DNA of 64,000 nt, taken from contig NZ_CP074126.1 of NCBI RefSeq assembly GCF_018282095.1, positions 4,500,341-4,564,340 on the forward strand. The letters are read 5' to 3'. The notes under the pieces are model-generated. The model saw nothing but the letters and a program-made list of their open reading frames with translations, was not told the DNA's origin and did no database searches. The position numbers and the translations under genes were made by a program. This document shows positions 46,782 to 56,204 of the stretch, in pieces. The stretch is from Pseudovibrio brasiliensis. Lineage in GTDB: Bacteria > Pseudomonadota > Alphaproteobacteria > Rhizobiales > Stappiaceae. Positions within the stretch are counted from its first letter, which is position 1. The number at the start of each line of letters is the position of its first letter.

Positions 46782-47807
46782 TTACAGAGCAGATTTCACA
46801 CGCTCAGCGACATCGGCCGGAACCCAGCCTGTCCAGATTTCTTCGTTGTTTTTCAGGAACTCAACTGCAGCATCGTCGGTGGTGCCACCGGTGTCCTGCA
46901 TGTAGGCCAGCGCTTTGGAAACGTCGTTACTGGTGGTCTCATAAGCAGTCAGGAACTCAACCAGTTTAGGCGCTTTCGTATGAAACTCGGTGTTTACAAA
47001 AACGTGCGTAGCAGAAAGCGGGTACGCAACAGCTTTGGTCACCTTGGACGGATCAGTCTCAGCAGACAGCTCATCCCAGACTTCCTTGTTGTATGCAGGC
47101 TCTTCTAGCTGGATCAGATCATCAGCAACCTTACCCATCACCCAGGTTGGACCCCAGTAGTAAAACAGGATCGGCTTCTTACGGCGGATGTTGGATTCAA
47201 TCGCAGCAGCCAGCGCAGCACCTGTGCCCGGACGGAAGTTCACATAAGTATCGTTCAGCTTGTAAGCATTCAGCTTCTTGGAGTTGATAACCTCACAGCC
47301 CCAACCAGCGATACAGTTGTAGAAGCGGCCTTTCTCTGGCTCTTCCGGATCAGAGAACACGTCTTTGAACTTTGGAAGATCAGCAACGGACTTCAGGCCC
47401 TTTGCAGGCGCATCGTCACCCTCAACCAGATACTTCGGCACAAACCATGCCTGCGTCGCATCAGGGAAGTTCACACCAAGATCAACAAACTGGTTCTTCG
47501 CTTTGCCTTCAGCAAGAGCTTCAGTCACGTTGTCTGGCCAGATTTCCATGGTCACGTCGATATCGCCGCGTGCCATACCGTTCAGAAGCGGAATGGTAGA
47601 GCCTGGAATTACGTCAGTCTGGCAACCGTACCCCTTCTCAGCAATGAACTGAGCAACGGAGTTATGAAACGCATTGGAGTCCCAGTCCAAACCAGCAAAA
47701 ACAATAGGACGGTCCAATTCACAAACAGGATCTGCAGCTTCTGCTGATGAGACAGCAAAAGGTAGTGCAACTACGCACGCAGCGAGAGCAGATTTAAAAT
47801 TCAACAC
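46782..47807 (-). CDS. proX: glycine betaine-type ABC substrate-binding protein
   Basis: The GTG at 47807 follows GGAGG with good spacing and gives 341 residues with a signal peptide (MLNFKSALAACVV, cleavage near SAEA); a TTG four codons upstream is less likely. The mature protein is an OpuAC/ProX-like fold, with aromatic residues in YYWGPTWV typical of quaternary-amine boxes. It binds the compatible solute in the periplasm and delivers it to ProW. Confidence 0.9.
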   Translation of the reverse strand: MLNFKSALAACVVALPFAVSSAEAADPVCELDRPIVFAGLDWDSNAFHNSVAQFIAEKGYGCQTDVIPGSTIPLLNGMARGDIDVTMEIWPDNVTEALAEGKAKNQFVDLGVNFPDATQAWFVPKYLVEGDDAPAKGLKSVADLPKFKDVFSDPEEPEKGRFYNCIAGWGCEVINSKKLNAYKLNDTYVNFRPGTGAALAAAIESNIRRKKPILFYYWGPTWVMGKVADDLIQLEEPAYNKEVWDELSAETDPSKVTKAVAYPLSATHVFVNTEFHTKAPKLVEFLTAYETTSNDVSKALAYMQDTGGTTDDAAVEFLKNNEEIWTGWVPADVAERVKSAL

Positions 47808-48335
47808 GGATGCCTCCAAACAACCAAAACAATTTTTTTGTTCGGTCAGAGAGAAAAGCCGCCAAAGACAGCTTGTCGTTCTGGCCGTAATGCTAAGTCA
47901 AAAACTCAGCAATTGCAGGACACACTAGGTTGAGCGCATCAACTGCACGATTAAAAATAGATATATTCAAATTTCTGTCAACTTAGACATCTGCTCCAGA
48001 TATTTTTGCAAAATAAATCAAAAAAGAAATACTTTATAAATACAGAGAATATGAAGTTATAAACCTTATATAACGCCTTACTACCACCAATTAAAACGCA
48101 AAATAAGAGAAAAAAAATTTACGGAAGCAAAACAACTATTTTAAGCTTTCTTTTACAGAAAATTCCCACGGAAAATTCAGGTAATTTCACAGTAAATCCA
48201 AATAAAAAAACGGCTCTGAATAGAACCGCTCAATCGCACAAATTACAAAAAGAAAAATACAGAGAAATTCTACGCGGATTTGCTAATATTGAATGGCCAT
48301 TCAATAAAAAAATATAAGAAAGAAACTTATAAGAA
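47808..48335. other. AT-rich non-coding region upstream of proX
   Basis: About 530 bases of strongly AT-rich sequence between proX and ccr, read toward each other's upstream side. One hairpin, CGGCTC (48211-48216) and GAACCG (48223-48228), is followed on the minus strand by TTTTTTT and could be a second terminator for ccr read-through or end a small RNA. The proX promoter must lie here but is not obvious. Confidence 0.45.
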
Positions 48336-48372
48336 AAAGGAAGTTGGCAGCACGCACACCCCAACTTCCTTT
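48336..48372 (-). terminator. terminator of ccr
   Basis: AAAGGAAGTTGG (48336-48347) and CCAACTTCCTTT (48361-48372) form a perfect 12-base stem 11 bases past the ccr stop; on the minus strand TTTCTTAT follows. Confidence 0.9.
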
Positions 48373-48383
48373 GTTAAGCCTGC

Positions 48384-49679
48384 TTAGTTTTGAGTGGCTT
48401 CCATAACATCCTCAAGAGAACGCAATCCAGTCTTAGGGGAACATACTAAAACCGACATGTTTCCTGGGGCGTGCTGGTTCTTCCACATTTTCATATGAGC
48501 CTGCGGAATCTGCTCCCATGAGAATACTTCACTCATGCAAGGGTCGATACGGCGATCAATCACGAACTTGTTCGCCTCACTCGCTTGCTTCAGGTGCGCG
48601 AAGTGAGACCCCTGAATACGCTTCTGACGCATCCATACGTAACGCGCATCAAAGGTGATGTTGAAGCCGGTCGTACCCGCACAGAACACCACCATACCGC
48701 CACGCTTAACCACCAATGCAGAAACTGGGAAGGTCGCCTCACCCGGGTGCTCAAACACCATATCGACGTCGTTGCCTTTACCGGTAATCTCCCAAATGGC
48801 CTTACCAAACTTACGGGCTTCCTTCGTCCAGGCATCAAACTCAGGCGAGTTAACCTTCGGCAACTGGCCCCAGCAATTGAAGTCCTTTCGGTTGATGACG
48901 GCCTTAGCGCCAAGCGACATCACATATTCGCGCTTGCTCTCATCCGATATCACCCCGATCGCATTCGCCCCCGCAGCTGCAATCAACTGCACCGCAAACA
49001 CACCAAGACCACCGGAAGCACCCCAAACCAGTACGTTCTGACCCGGCTTCAGCTCATGCGGTGCATGGCCAAACAGCATGCGGAAAGCAGTCGCCAATGT
49101 CAGCGTATAACAAGCGCTTTCTTCCCAGGTCAGATGCTTCGGACGATGCATCAACTGCTGAGATTGAACGCGTGCAAACTGCGCGAACGATCCATCAGGT
49201 GTCTCATAACCCCAGATACGCTGGGAGCTGGAGAACATTGGATCACCACCGTTACATTCCTCATCGTCGCCGTTGTCCTGGTTACAGTGAACAACAACTT
49301 CATCGCCGACTTTCCAGCGCGTTACCTTGGAACCAACGGCCCATACGATGCCAGAAGCATCAGATCCCGCAATGTGATACGGCGTTTTGTGAACGTTCAA
49401 CGGAGAAATCGGCTCACCAAGAGCAGCCCAAACGCCGTTGTAGTTCACACCAGCAGCCATCACCAGAATGAGCACTTCGTGGCTGTCCAACTCCCATGTT
49501 GGCACCACTTCTTTGACCATTGCTGTATCAGGGGAACCATGGCGATCCTGGCGAATGGCCCACGCCCACATGTTCTTTGGAACATGTCCCAGTGGTGGAA
49601 TTTCACCAATCTCATAAAGGTCCTTGAACTCAGAGCCTCCCTCTGACCCAGCTTCGACAACCCGTGCAACGGAACTCAT
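48384..49679 (-). CDS. ccr: crotonyl-CoA carboxylase/reductase
   Basis: Key enzyme of the ethylmalonyl-CoA pathway: reduces and carboxylates crotonyl-CoA to ethylmalonyl-CoA with NADPH and CO2. The start ATG at 49679 follows GGAGGAGAATATC, giving 431 residues. It is a member of the MDR superfamily; visible are the NADPH-binding WGASGGLGVFAVQL and the MFGHAPHEL and FEHPGEATFP stretches characteristic of Ccr. It is divergent from ecm, the mutase of the same pathway, across a 300-base gap. Confidence 0.95.
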   Translation of the reverse strand: MSSVARVVEAGSEGGSEFKDLYEIGEIPPLGHVPKNMWAWAIRQDRHGSPDTAMVKEVVPTWELDSHEVLILVMAAGVNYNGVWAALGEPISPLNVHKTPYHIAGSDASGIVWAVGSKVTRWKVGDEVVVHCNQDNGDDEECNGGDPMFSSSQRIWGYETPDGSFAQFARVQSQQLMHRPKHLTWEESACYTLTLATAFRMLFGHAPHELKPGQNVLVWGASGGLGVFAVQLIAAAGANAIGVISDESKREYVMSLGAKAVINRKDFNCWGQLPKVNSPEFDAWTKEARKFGKAIWEITGKGNDVDMVFEHPGEATFPVSALVVKRGGMVVFCAGTTGFNITFDARYVWMRQKRIQGSHFAHLKQASEANKFVIDRRIDPCMSEVFSWEQIPQAHMKMWKNQHAPGNMSVLVCSPKTGLRSLEDVMEATQN

Positions 49680-49695
49680 GATATTCTCCTCCAAG

Positions 49696-49917
49696 TTTGC
49701 GTTGCGCCCTTCCCTCATGAGAGTGAAAGCATGTCCTTCTGCTAACGCTTCCAATCCACTATTTGCTGCAACGCAAAACAATACAACCTGTCAATATCGG
49801 CTATTTGGGAATTATCATTACAAAGAACTCACAAAATATATACAACTATTGCTTAACTTGCGAAGAATACTTCTTCTAATGTTGCATTGCACCAACCACT
49901 AAAACCTATGCAAAGGT
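49696..49917. promoter_or_regulatory. TTTGC/GCAAA motifs in the ccr-ecm divergent region
   Basis: TTTGC-TGCAAC-GCAAA at 49762-49777 is an inverted repeat; TTTGC occurs at about 49696 and GCAAA at about 49912. Regulators of propionyl- and acetyl-CoA assimilation of the RamB/PccR type recognise TTTGC-rich sites, so these are candidate operators. Found by eye; no statistics. Confidence 0.3.
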
Positions 49918-49979
49918 GTGGGCAGAATAGAGATCTTGTCCCTTATAAAATGCAGGGAGGATCAGGGAGGCAATAGACT

Positions 49980-51977
49980 ATGAGTACCGGTTCACCTAAA
50001 GGTGCATTTAAAGACCGTCCGTGGATGTTCCGCACATACGCAGGACACTCAAACGCTGCAGACAGCAACCGGCTCTACCGCACGAACCTGGCGAAGGGGC
50101 AGACGGGCCTTTCTGTCGCGTTCGATCTCCCGACGCAGACAGGCTATGACCCGGACCACCCGCTTTCACGCGGTGAAGTCGGTAAAGTAGGCGTACCAGT
50201 CTCGCACCTAGGCGACATGCGCACGCTCTTCAATGAGATCCCATTGGAGCGCATGAACACTTCCATGACGATCAATGCGACAGCCCCTTGGCTGCTGGCG
50301 CTCTATGCTGCTGCCGCAGATGAACAGGGCGCAGACCGCTCTTTGCTTGCAGGCACCACGCAGAATGACCTGATCAAGGAATATCTCTCCCGCGGCACTT
50401 ACGTCTTCCCACCTGCCCCGTCCATGCGTCTCACAACCGATGTTATTTCATGGACATACACGAATATGCCCAAATGGAACCCGATGAACGTGTGTTCCTA
50501 CCACCTGCAGGAAGCAGGAGCGACACCAGTACAGGAACTCTCCTTTGCTCTCGCCACAGCAATCGCCATTCTGGATAACGTCCGCGCCTCTGGCGTGGTG
50601 TCCGAAAGCGATTTCCCTAAGCTCGTGGGCCGCATCTCCTTCTTCGTGAACGCAGGCATGCGCTTCATCACTGAGATGTGCAAAATGCGAGCATTCACAG
50701 AGCTTTGGGATGAAATCTGCCGCGAACGCTACGGTGTTGAGGAAGAGCGCTACCGCCGCTTCCGTTATGGCGTTCAGGTCAACTCACTGGGCCTGACAGA
50801 GCAGCAACCGGAAAACAACGTCTACCGCATCCTCGTGGAGATGCTCGCCGTTGTACTCTCCAAGAACGCCCGTGCCCGCGCTGTCCAGCTGCCAGCATGG
50901 AACGAAGCCCTTGGCCTGCCACGCCCGTTCGACCAGCAATGGTCCCTGCGCATGCAGCAGATCATGGCCTACGAGACCGACCTGCTGGAATATGCAGACA
51001 TCTTCGATGGCTCCAAGGAAATTGAAGCCAAAGTCGAATTGCTCAAAGAGCAAGCCCGAGAAGAACTCGCCCGCATTGCAGAGATGGGCGGAGCTGTTGC
51101 GGCTGTCGAGTCCAGCTACATGAAGCAGAAACTTGTAGAGTCTAACTCCAAACGTCTGGCAGGCATCGAGTCTGGTGACCAGATCGTTGTCGGCGTCAAC
51201 AAATGGACCGAAACCGAGCCTTCACCGCTGGCTTCTGACGAAGACGGCGGCATCCTCACCGTGCCTGAGCATGTGGAAGAAGAAGCAATCCAGCGCATTC
51301 AGGCATGGCGTGCTGAGCGTGATGACAACGCGGTTCAAGCAGCCCTTCAGGAGCTACGTGCTGCGGCTTCATCTGACACCAACATCATGGAAGCCTCCAT
51401 CAAAGCTGCTAAGGCTGGAGCAACCACAGGCGAATGGGGCGCAGCCCTGCGTGAAGTCTTCGGCGAATATCGCGCACCAACCGGCGTTGGCAAAGCAGCA
51501 CCTGATGACAACGAAAACCTCGCTGACGTCCAGCAGAAAGTCTCTGCTCTTTCAGAGAAGCTGGGCCGCCGCCTCAAGTTCCTTGTTGGCAAACCCGGGC
51601 TCGACGGCCACTCCAATGGCGCAGAACAAATCGCGGTCCGCGCTCGTGATTGCGGCATGGAAGTTGTCTACGAAGGCATCCGCCTCACACCAGCGCAAAT
51701 CGTCAATGCTGCTCTGGAAGAAGGCGTCCACGTCATCGGTCTGTCCATCCTGTCCGGTTCACATCTGGCACTGGTTCATGATGTGCTCGATAAGATGAAG
51801 GAGAACGGCCTGGAAGACATCCCGATCATCCTGGGCGGCATCATTCCATCCGAAGATGCGGAAGAGCTGAAAAAGGCAGGCGTTGCAGCCGTTTACACAC
51901 CAAAGGACTTCCACCTGACAGAGATCATGTCAGACATCGTCCGCATCGTGGATGAGCAGGTCAACGAAACCGTCTGA
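49980..51977 (+). CDS. ecm: ethylmalonyl-CoA mutase
   Basis: Coenzyme B12-dependent mutase that converts (2R)-ethylmalonyl-CoA to (2S)-methylsuccinyl-CoA. The 665 residues comprise the barrel domain with FDLPTQTGYDPDHP near residues 45-58 and a C-terminal B12-binding domain, where LDGHSNGAEQ carries the D-x-H-x-x-G cobalamin ligand motif and LSILSGSH follows. This end distinguishes it from a small-subunit-only protein. It starts after a doubled GGGAGG site. The length and motifs fit Ecm (older name MeaA). Confidence 0.93.
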   Translation: MSTGSPKGAFKDRPWMFRTYAGHSNAADSNRLYRTNLAKGQTGLSVAFDLPTQTGYDPDHPLSRGEVGKVGVPVSHLGDMRTLFNEIPLERMNTSMTINATAPWLLALYAAAADEQGADRSLLAGTTQNDLIKEYLSRGTYVFPPAPSMRLTTDVISWTYTNMPKWNPMNVCSYHLQEAGATPVQELSFALATAIAILDNVRASGVVSESDFPKLVGRISFFVNAGMRFITEMCKMRAFTELWDEICRERYGVEEERYRRFRYGVQVNSLGLTEQQPENNVYRILVEMLAVVLSKNARARAVQLPAWNEALGLPRPFDQQWSLRMQQIMAYETDLLEYADIFDGSKEIEAKVELLKEQAREELARIAEMGGAVAAVESSYMKQKLVESNSKRLAGIESGDQIVVGVNKWTETEPSPLASDEDGGILTVPEHVEEEAIQRIQAWRAERDDNAVQAALQELRAAASSDTNIMEASIKAAKAGATTGEWGAALREVFGEYRAPTGVGKAAPDDNENLADVQQKVSALSEKLGRRLKFLVGKPGLDGHSNGAEQIAVRARDCGMEVVYEGIRLTPAQIVNAALEEGVHVIGLSILSGSHLALVHDVLDKMKENGLEDIPIILGGIIPSEDAEELKKAGVAAVYTPKDFHLTEIMSDIVRIVDEQVNETV

Positions 51978-51988
51978 CCCCAATGTAA

Positions 51989-52927
51989 TCACGCAGGTTG
52001 GGCAAGCTGAACAAGCTTCTGCCCAACCAACCGGATGCCAGCCGCATCCTTGAACCGCTCTATCATCGCCTCAATAAAAATCTCGGCCTTGCGCGTCATC
52101 TCCTCACGGGATGGATAAACGAGATAAACCGGCTTTTCCTCGCATTGATAATCAGGAAGCAACCGCTGCAACTGGCCGGTTTCCTCATAATCCTGCATCA
52201 TAAACAAAGGCATACGTGTGAAACCAACTGAGTTCAAAAGCGCCTGCACCATCACCTGCGGATGCCCAGCGACAAACTCAGAATTTACGCAAACCTCATG
52301 CCGTTTCCCGTGCCTGAAGAGCTCCAGAGAATCGACCAGTTTCTCGTTCCGATATTGGATATAATTCAGCTCTGACAAAGCCTCAGGAATCTGCGGTACA
52401 CCATGCCTGGCAAGATAGTCCGGACTTGCCGCCAGACAGGTCTCAACAATCGCAATTTTTCTGGAAAAACCAGAGGTATCACCCGTTGCACCTGTGCGAA
52501 TGGCCAGATCAATCTCATCCTCGACCACATCAATAAACTGATCTTCCATCCTGATGGAAACTGAAAGTTCCGGATAATCCTTCCGAAGATCAAAGATCAG
52601 CGGCGTGATGATGTCACCGCCCATAGGTTGAGAAACAGAAACAACCAGCGATCCACTCTCAGCAGCAACCTGTTCCTGAACAGCCTCAAACATCAGAGCA
52701 CTCTGGCGCAGCATCTTCTGGGCATGCTCATAAACGATCTTGCCCGCCACAGTTGGCTTAACACCTTTGTTCGTTCGGAAAACCAGTTCCTGCCCCACCT
52801 GCGCTTCCAGCAGGTTCAACTGCTGGCTCATTGCAGGCTGACTGATGTGGCGCTGACGAGCACCGCCGCTTAGCGACCCGTTGTCGATGACGCGAACAAA
52901 ACTCTCCAATAAATTCAGAAGATCCAT
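51989..52927 (-). CDS. LysR-family transcriptional regulator
   Basis: A 312-residue regulator from ATG 52927 (MDLLNLLESF). The N-terminal winged helix-turn-helix (residues 1-60, with ISQPAMSQQLNLLE) is followed by a periplasmic-binding-like effector domain. LysR proteins often control a divergent gene; here the neighbour is the metallo-hydrolase, about 110 bases away. It converges with ecm, so it is less likely to control that. Confidence 0.9.
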   Translation of the reverse strand: MDLLNLLESFVRVIDNGSLSGGARQRHISQPAMSQQLNLLEAQVGQELVFRTNKGVKPTVAGKIVYEHAQKMLRQSALMFEAVQEQVAAESGSLVVSVSQPMGGDIITPLIFDLRKDYPELSVSIRMEDQFIDVVEDEIDLAIRTGATGDTSGFSRKIAIVETCLAASPDYLARHGVPQIPEALSELNYIQYRNEKLVDSLELFRHGKRHEVCVNSEFVAGHPQVMVQALLNSVGFTRMPLFMMQDYEETGQLQRLLPDYQCEEKPVYLVYPSREEMTRKAEIFIEAMIERFKDAAGIRLVGQKLVQLAQPA

Positions 52928-53035
52928 GATCTGCCCCATAAGCACTGCTTATATCCAAGATAAGGCTTGGCCCTCTGCACTTCCAGCATCAACCCAACAA
53001 TATTGCTCCCATCGCTTGTAGATGAGGAGCCTTTC

Positions 53036-54016
53036 ATGACACTTTCACGCCGATCTTTTTTATCCGCAGCCGCCTCTGTTGCAGGCGCAGGCGCAATTGC
53101 CCCTGCAATGTCGAGCATTGCACTGGCAGCAGCACCCAAAATTGGCGCACAAGTTCCTGGCATCTATCGTTTCTCGGTAGGAGACATTGAAGTAACGGCA
53201 ATTCTTGACGGACACTTGGGATTAGATCCGTCATTGGTCGTGGGATTTGACCAGAAGGTAGCGGAAGAAACTCTAAAGCAGAACTTTCGTAGCCCCAATA
53301 CAGGGGACATGTCTATCTCTGTAAACGGATATCTCATTAATACGGGGGAACATCTTATCGTTGTCGATACCGGCACTGCCGACTTGATGGGCCCAACTCT
53401 GGGCCGCTTCCACCAAAACCTGAAGAACGCCGGGTATAATGCCGCTGATGTCGACGCAGTCGTTCTGACACACCTGCACATCGACCATATCGGCGGGGTT
53501 GTCTCCAAATCAGGAGAAAAACTCTTCCCCAATGCAGAGTTTGTCGTCCATGAGATTGAACACACGTTCTGGAACGACGAAAACACACGCGCACGCTTCC
53601 CCAAAGACCTGCAGAACTTCGTAGATCTCGCCCAGAAAGCTTCAAAGCCTTACGACAACAACAAAACACTCATCAGTAAGGATGGTGAATTCATCAAAGG
53701 GCTGGATGCCGTTCTGCTCCCCGGCCATACACCGGGCCACATGGGCATCCGCATTCACTCCAACAATGAGGAAGTACTGATCTGGGGCGATACAATCCAC
53801 TCCTCAGCCCTCCAGTTCGCCAATCCTGATTGGACAATCGCCTTCGATATCGATCAGGACATGGCCCGCAAAACGCGTAGAACAATACTGGATCGCGTCT
53901 CAACCGACAGAACTCCGGTGATTGGCATTCACCACGACTTCCCCGGCCTTGGCCACGTCCGCAGGGTTGGTGATGCCTTCGCCTATGTGGAAACCAGCTG
54001 GCAGCATAAGCTCTAA
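53036..54016 (+). CDS. Tat-exported MBL-fold metallo-hydrolase
   Basis: From ATG 53036, which follows GAGGAG, it is 326 residues. A twin-arginine signal (SRRSFLSAAASVAGAG) is at the start. The metallo-beta-lactamase fold is clear: THLHIDHIGG (metal ligands), a later HTPGH, then a final HHDFPG. Members hydrolyse lactones, esters or other substrates; this one is periplasmic. A terminator follows the stop directly. Confidence 0.9.
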   Translation: MTLSRRSFLSAAASVAGAGAIAPAMSSIALAAAPKIGAQVPGIYRFSVGDIEVTAILDGHLGLDPSLVVGFDQKVAEETLKQNFRSPNTGDMSISVNGYLINTGEHLIVVDTGTADLMGPTLGRFHQNLKNAGYNAADVDAVVLTHLHIDHIGGVVSKSGEKLFPNAEFVVHEIEHTFWNDENTRARFPKDLQNFVDLAQKASKPYDNNKTLISKDGEFIKGLDAVLLPGHTPGHMGIRIHSNNEEVLIWGDTIHSSALQFANPDWTIAFDIDQDMARKTRRTILDRVSTDRTPVIGIHHDFPGLGHVRRVGDAFAYVETSWQHKL

Positions 54017-54022
54017 AAAACA

Positions 54023-54050
54023 AAAGCTCACGAGACACCTCGTGAGCTTT
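54023..54050. terminator. terminator between converging genes
   Basis: AAAGCTCACGAG-ACAC-CTCGTGAGCTTT is a 12-base perfect stem with T-run to the right and A-run to the left, between the hydrolase and the SH3-like gene. Confidence 0.92.
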
Positions 54051-54053
54051 TTC

Positions 54054-54623
54054 TCATTGAGCAGGCGACAACGGTGTTGCCGGTACAGATGGCGGCGCTA
54101 TTGGCTGTGCCGGTGTAAGCGGAATAGACGGCGTAACAGGCGGAGCGATCGGTTGCGCTGGCGTTAAAGGAACAGCTGGCACTTCAATTGGCCGTGATGG
54201 CTGCAACGGATAAGCCGGGATCTCACGCCGTGGGTGTGGGTAAGGGCGCCAATGCGGATAGCGTGGATAGATCGGATACCGCCGATAGATAAATGGCAGT
54301 CCCACATAAGGCGCAACATATGGAAGGGTACGTGAGTAATGCGGTCCCTCTACGCCATAACGGATATACCGCGCAGAAACCCAGCCCGGCGCACCACGGA
54401 AGGTCAGATCACACCATGAGCCGTTCTTGGTGCAGTAGTTGATGAACACCACACCACCTGCCGGAATGGTCGTGATCACAGGATACTTGGTTCCCGGCCC
54501 TGTTCTCATGTTCACACCAGTTGTCGTGTAACCAGCATGACCACTCTGCGCAAAGGCAGCGTTGGAATAGATGATAACGGCCAGAAGAACGAGGCCAGCC
54601 AGCACCCAGGCTATAATCTTCAT
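54054..54623 (-). CDS. exported SH3-like protein with proline-rich repeats
   Basis: From ATG 54623, preceded by GGAAGGGG, it is 189 residues: signal peptide (MKIIAWVLAG), a bacterial SH3 domain with VNMRTGPGTKYPVI near residues 35-50 and GWVSARYIRYG, then a Tyr/Pro/Arg-rich stretch and tandem repeats of about LTPAQPIAPP near the end. Bacterial SH3 domains often bind cell-wall or metal ligands. It lies 28 bases after the proline-rich gene on the same strand. Confidence 0.82.
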   Translation of the reverse strand: MKIIAWVLAGLVLLAVIIYSNAAFAQSGHAGYTTTGVNMRTGPGTKYPVITTIPAGGVVFINYCTKNGSWCDLTFRGAPGWVSARYIRYGVEGPHYSRTLPYVAPYVGLPFIYRRYPIYPRYPHWRPYPHPRREIPAYPLQPSRPIEVPAVPLTPAQPIAPPVTPSIPLTPAQPIAPPSVPATPLSPAQ

Positions 54624-54651
54624 AATGACCCCTTCCTGTTGCTCTGAACAA

Positions 54652-55092
54652 TCAACGGCCATAAGCCGGACCTCCATAAGAAGGTCCTCCAAATCCCGGC
54701 CCAGCGGGGGCACCACCAGCAGGCGGCAAACCAGTTATCGGTGGAGCGGGAGGCAACGGACCGGATGGCCCCGGTATTGGCGGTGGCAATGATCCCGGAC
54801 GTGCAGAACCCGCAGGATAAGCACCGGGAGGCGGGTTGAAGGAAGGATAATCAGCGCCTCGATCCGTTGGCAGATACGGCTGCGCCTGCCCCGGTCTCAG
54901 GCTATCACCCGGCTCAACGGGCCGATCAAGGGGCTTGATGGGTGGGATGATATTGCTGCGCTCACTGAACTGAACCTGCCGGAATCCCGGATAATCAACG
55001 GAACCCGAGCGTGTCGACAAACTGCTGGCACTCACAGATTGAGCCACCATACCCGCTGCAAGACAACAGCCTACAAACATTGCGTATTTCAT
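54652..55092 (-). CDS. exported proline/glycine-rich protein
   Basis: A 146-residue protein with a signal peptide (residues 1-22). The mature part is mostly disordered: P-G-A repeats (PPPIPGPSGPLPPAPP) and a C-terminal glycine-rich run (GFGGPSYGGPAYG). No known domain is visible. It is upstream of the SH3-like gene and both are probably on one transcript. A role at the envelope is inferred. Confidence 0.7.
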   Translation of the reverse strand: MKYAMFVGCCLAAGMVAQSVSASSLSTRSGSVDYPGFRQVQFSERSNIIPPIKPLDRPVEPGDSLRPGQAQPYLPTDRGADYPSFNPPPGAYPAGSARPGSLPPPIPGPSGPLPPAPPITGLPPAGGAPAGPGFGGPSYGGPAYGR

Positions 55093-55332
55093 TTGACCCT
55101 GATCCTAACTGCAGGCTGGCCAAAACTTACAGCCAGCATAATTAGGAGAAGAGTGCCACCAAGGGGCTAACAACGTGCCCTGACAAAACATCGGGTTTTA
55201 GAAGCAATTTATGTCTTGCCTTGAAGAATATAACGTGAACAAACTTACAGTTCACATCAGTTTTTCTGGCCAGAACCGCGCCTAACCCTTAGGTTTAGGC
55301 CATGATTCTCCAAAGCAGGTAAGAACGCCCCC

Positions 55333-56136
55333 ATGACGAAGCGCCTCAAAATTGTAACGTGGAACATTAACTCAGTCCGTCTCCGTCTTCCGATCGTCGA
55401 GAAAATGTTACTGGACCACGCCCCGGATGTGTTGTGCCTGCAGGAAACAAAATGCCCGGATGGCAGCTTCCCGACAGCGGCGATCAACAAACTGGGCTAC
55501 CGCCATGTAGAGGTGCACGGCCAAAAGGGCTACCACGGCGTTGCCCTGCTCTCACGCGTACCGCTGGAAAATGTTGAGCGCAAAGAGTTCTGCGAAATGG
55601 GCGACACCCGCCACATCGCAGCTGATGTTGCATTCAATGGCGGCAAGGTCCGCATCCATAACTTCTATGTCCCAGCGGGTGGTGATGTGCCGGACCCAGA
55701 AGTCAACGACAAGTTCGCCCACAAGCTCAAGTTTCTCGATGAAATGGAAAGCTGGTTCAAGGGCTTCGACGGCCAGTCCATCGTTGTTGGCGACCTGAAC
55801 ATCGCCCCTTATGAAAATGATGTATGGTCCCACAAACAGCTCATCAAAGTGGTGTCCCATACCCCGCTGGAATGTCAGCGCCTAGAAGATGTGCGTGAAG
55901 CTGGCAACTACGTCGACACCATGCGCAAGCATATGCCAATGGATCAGAAGATCTACACCTGGTGGAGCTACCGTGCCAAAGACTGGTCCGCATCAGATAA
56001 AGGTCGCCGCCTTGACCATGTCTGGATGACACCGGAAACAGCGCAGCACACCAAAGACGTCCAGATCATGCGTGATGCCCGCGGCTGGGAAAAACCATCC
56101 GACCACGCCCCAGTCATGGCTGTGCTGGAAGCTTAA
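55333..56136 (+). CDS. xthA: exodeoxyribonuclease III
   Basis: AP endonuclease and 3' exonuclease of base excision repair. The 267 residues contain the family's motifs: WNINSVRLR near residues 9-17, CLQETKC, GDLNIAP, the YTWWSYR loop and the final SDHAPV with the catalytic histidine. A terminator follows. Confidence 0.96.
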   Translation: MTKRLKIVTWNINSVRLRLPIVEKMLLDHAPDVLCLQETKCPDGSFPTAAINKLGYRHVEVHGQKGYHGVALLSRVPLENVERKEFCEMGDTRHIAADVAFNGGKVRIHNFYVPAGGDVPDPEVNDKFAHKLKFLDEMESWFKGFDGQSIVVGDLNIAPYENDVWSHKQLIKVVSHTPLECQRLEDVREAGNYVDTMRKHMPMDQKIYTWWSYRAKDWSASDKGRRLDHVWMTPETAQHTKDVQIMRDARGWEKPSDHAPVMAVLEA

Positions 56137-56166
56137 TCTGCTAACACGCAATACGATGTGAGTAAG

Positions 56167-56190
56167 AAGCGGGAGCATTCTCCCGCTTTT
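56167..56190. terminator. terminator between xthA and the quinone oxidoreductase gene
   Basis: AAGCGGGAG-CATT-CTCCCGCTT is followed by TTTCTG and preceded by A-rich sequence; the two genes converge on it. Confidence 0.9.
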
Positions 56191-56204
56191 TCTGTATCTA
56201 CGCT

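Noticed and set aside
48585-49646. A 353-codon open frame on the strand opposite ccr
   Set aside because: It is fully antisense to a well-supported gene, has no family motifs, and arises from the codon bias of ccr.
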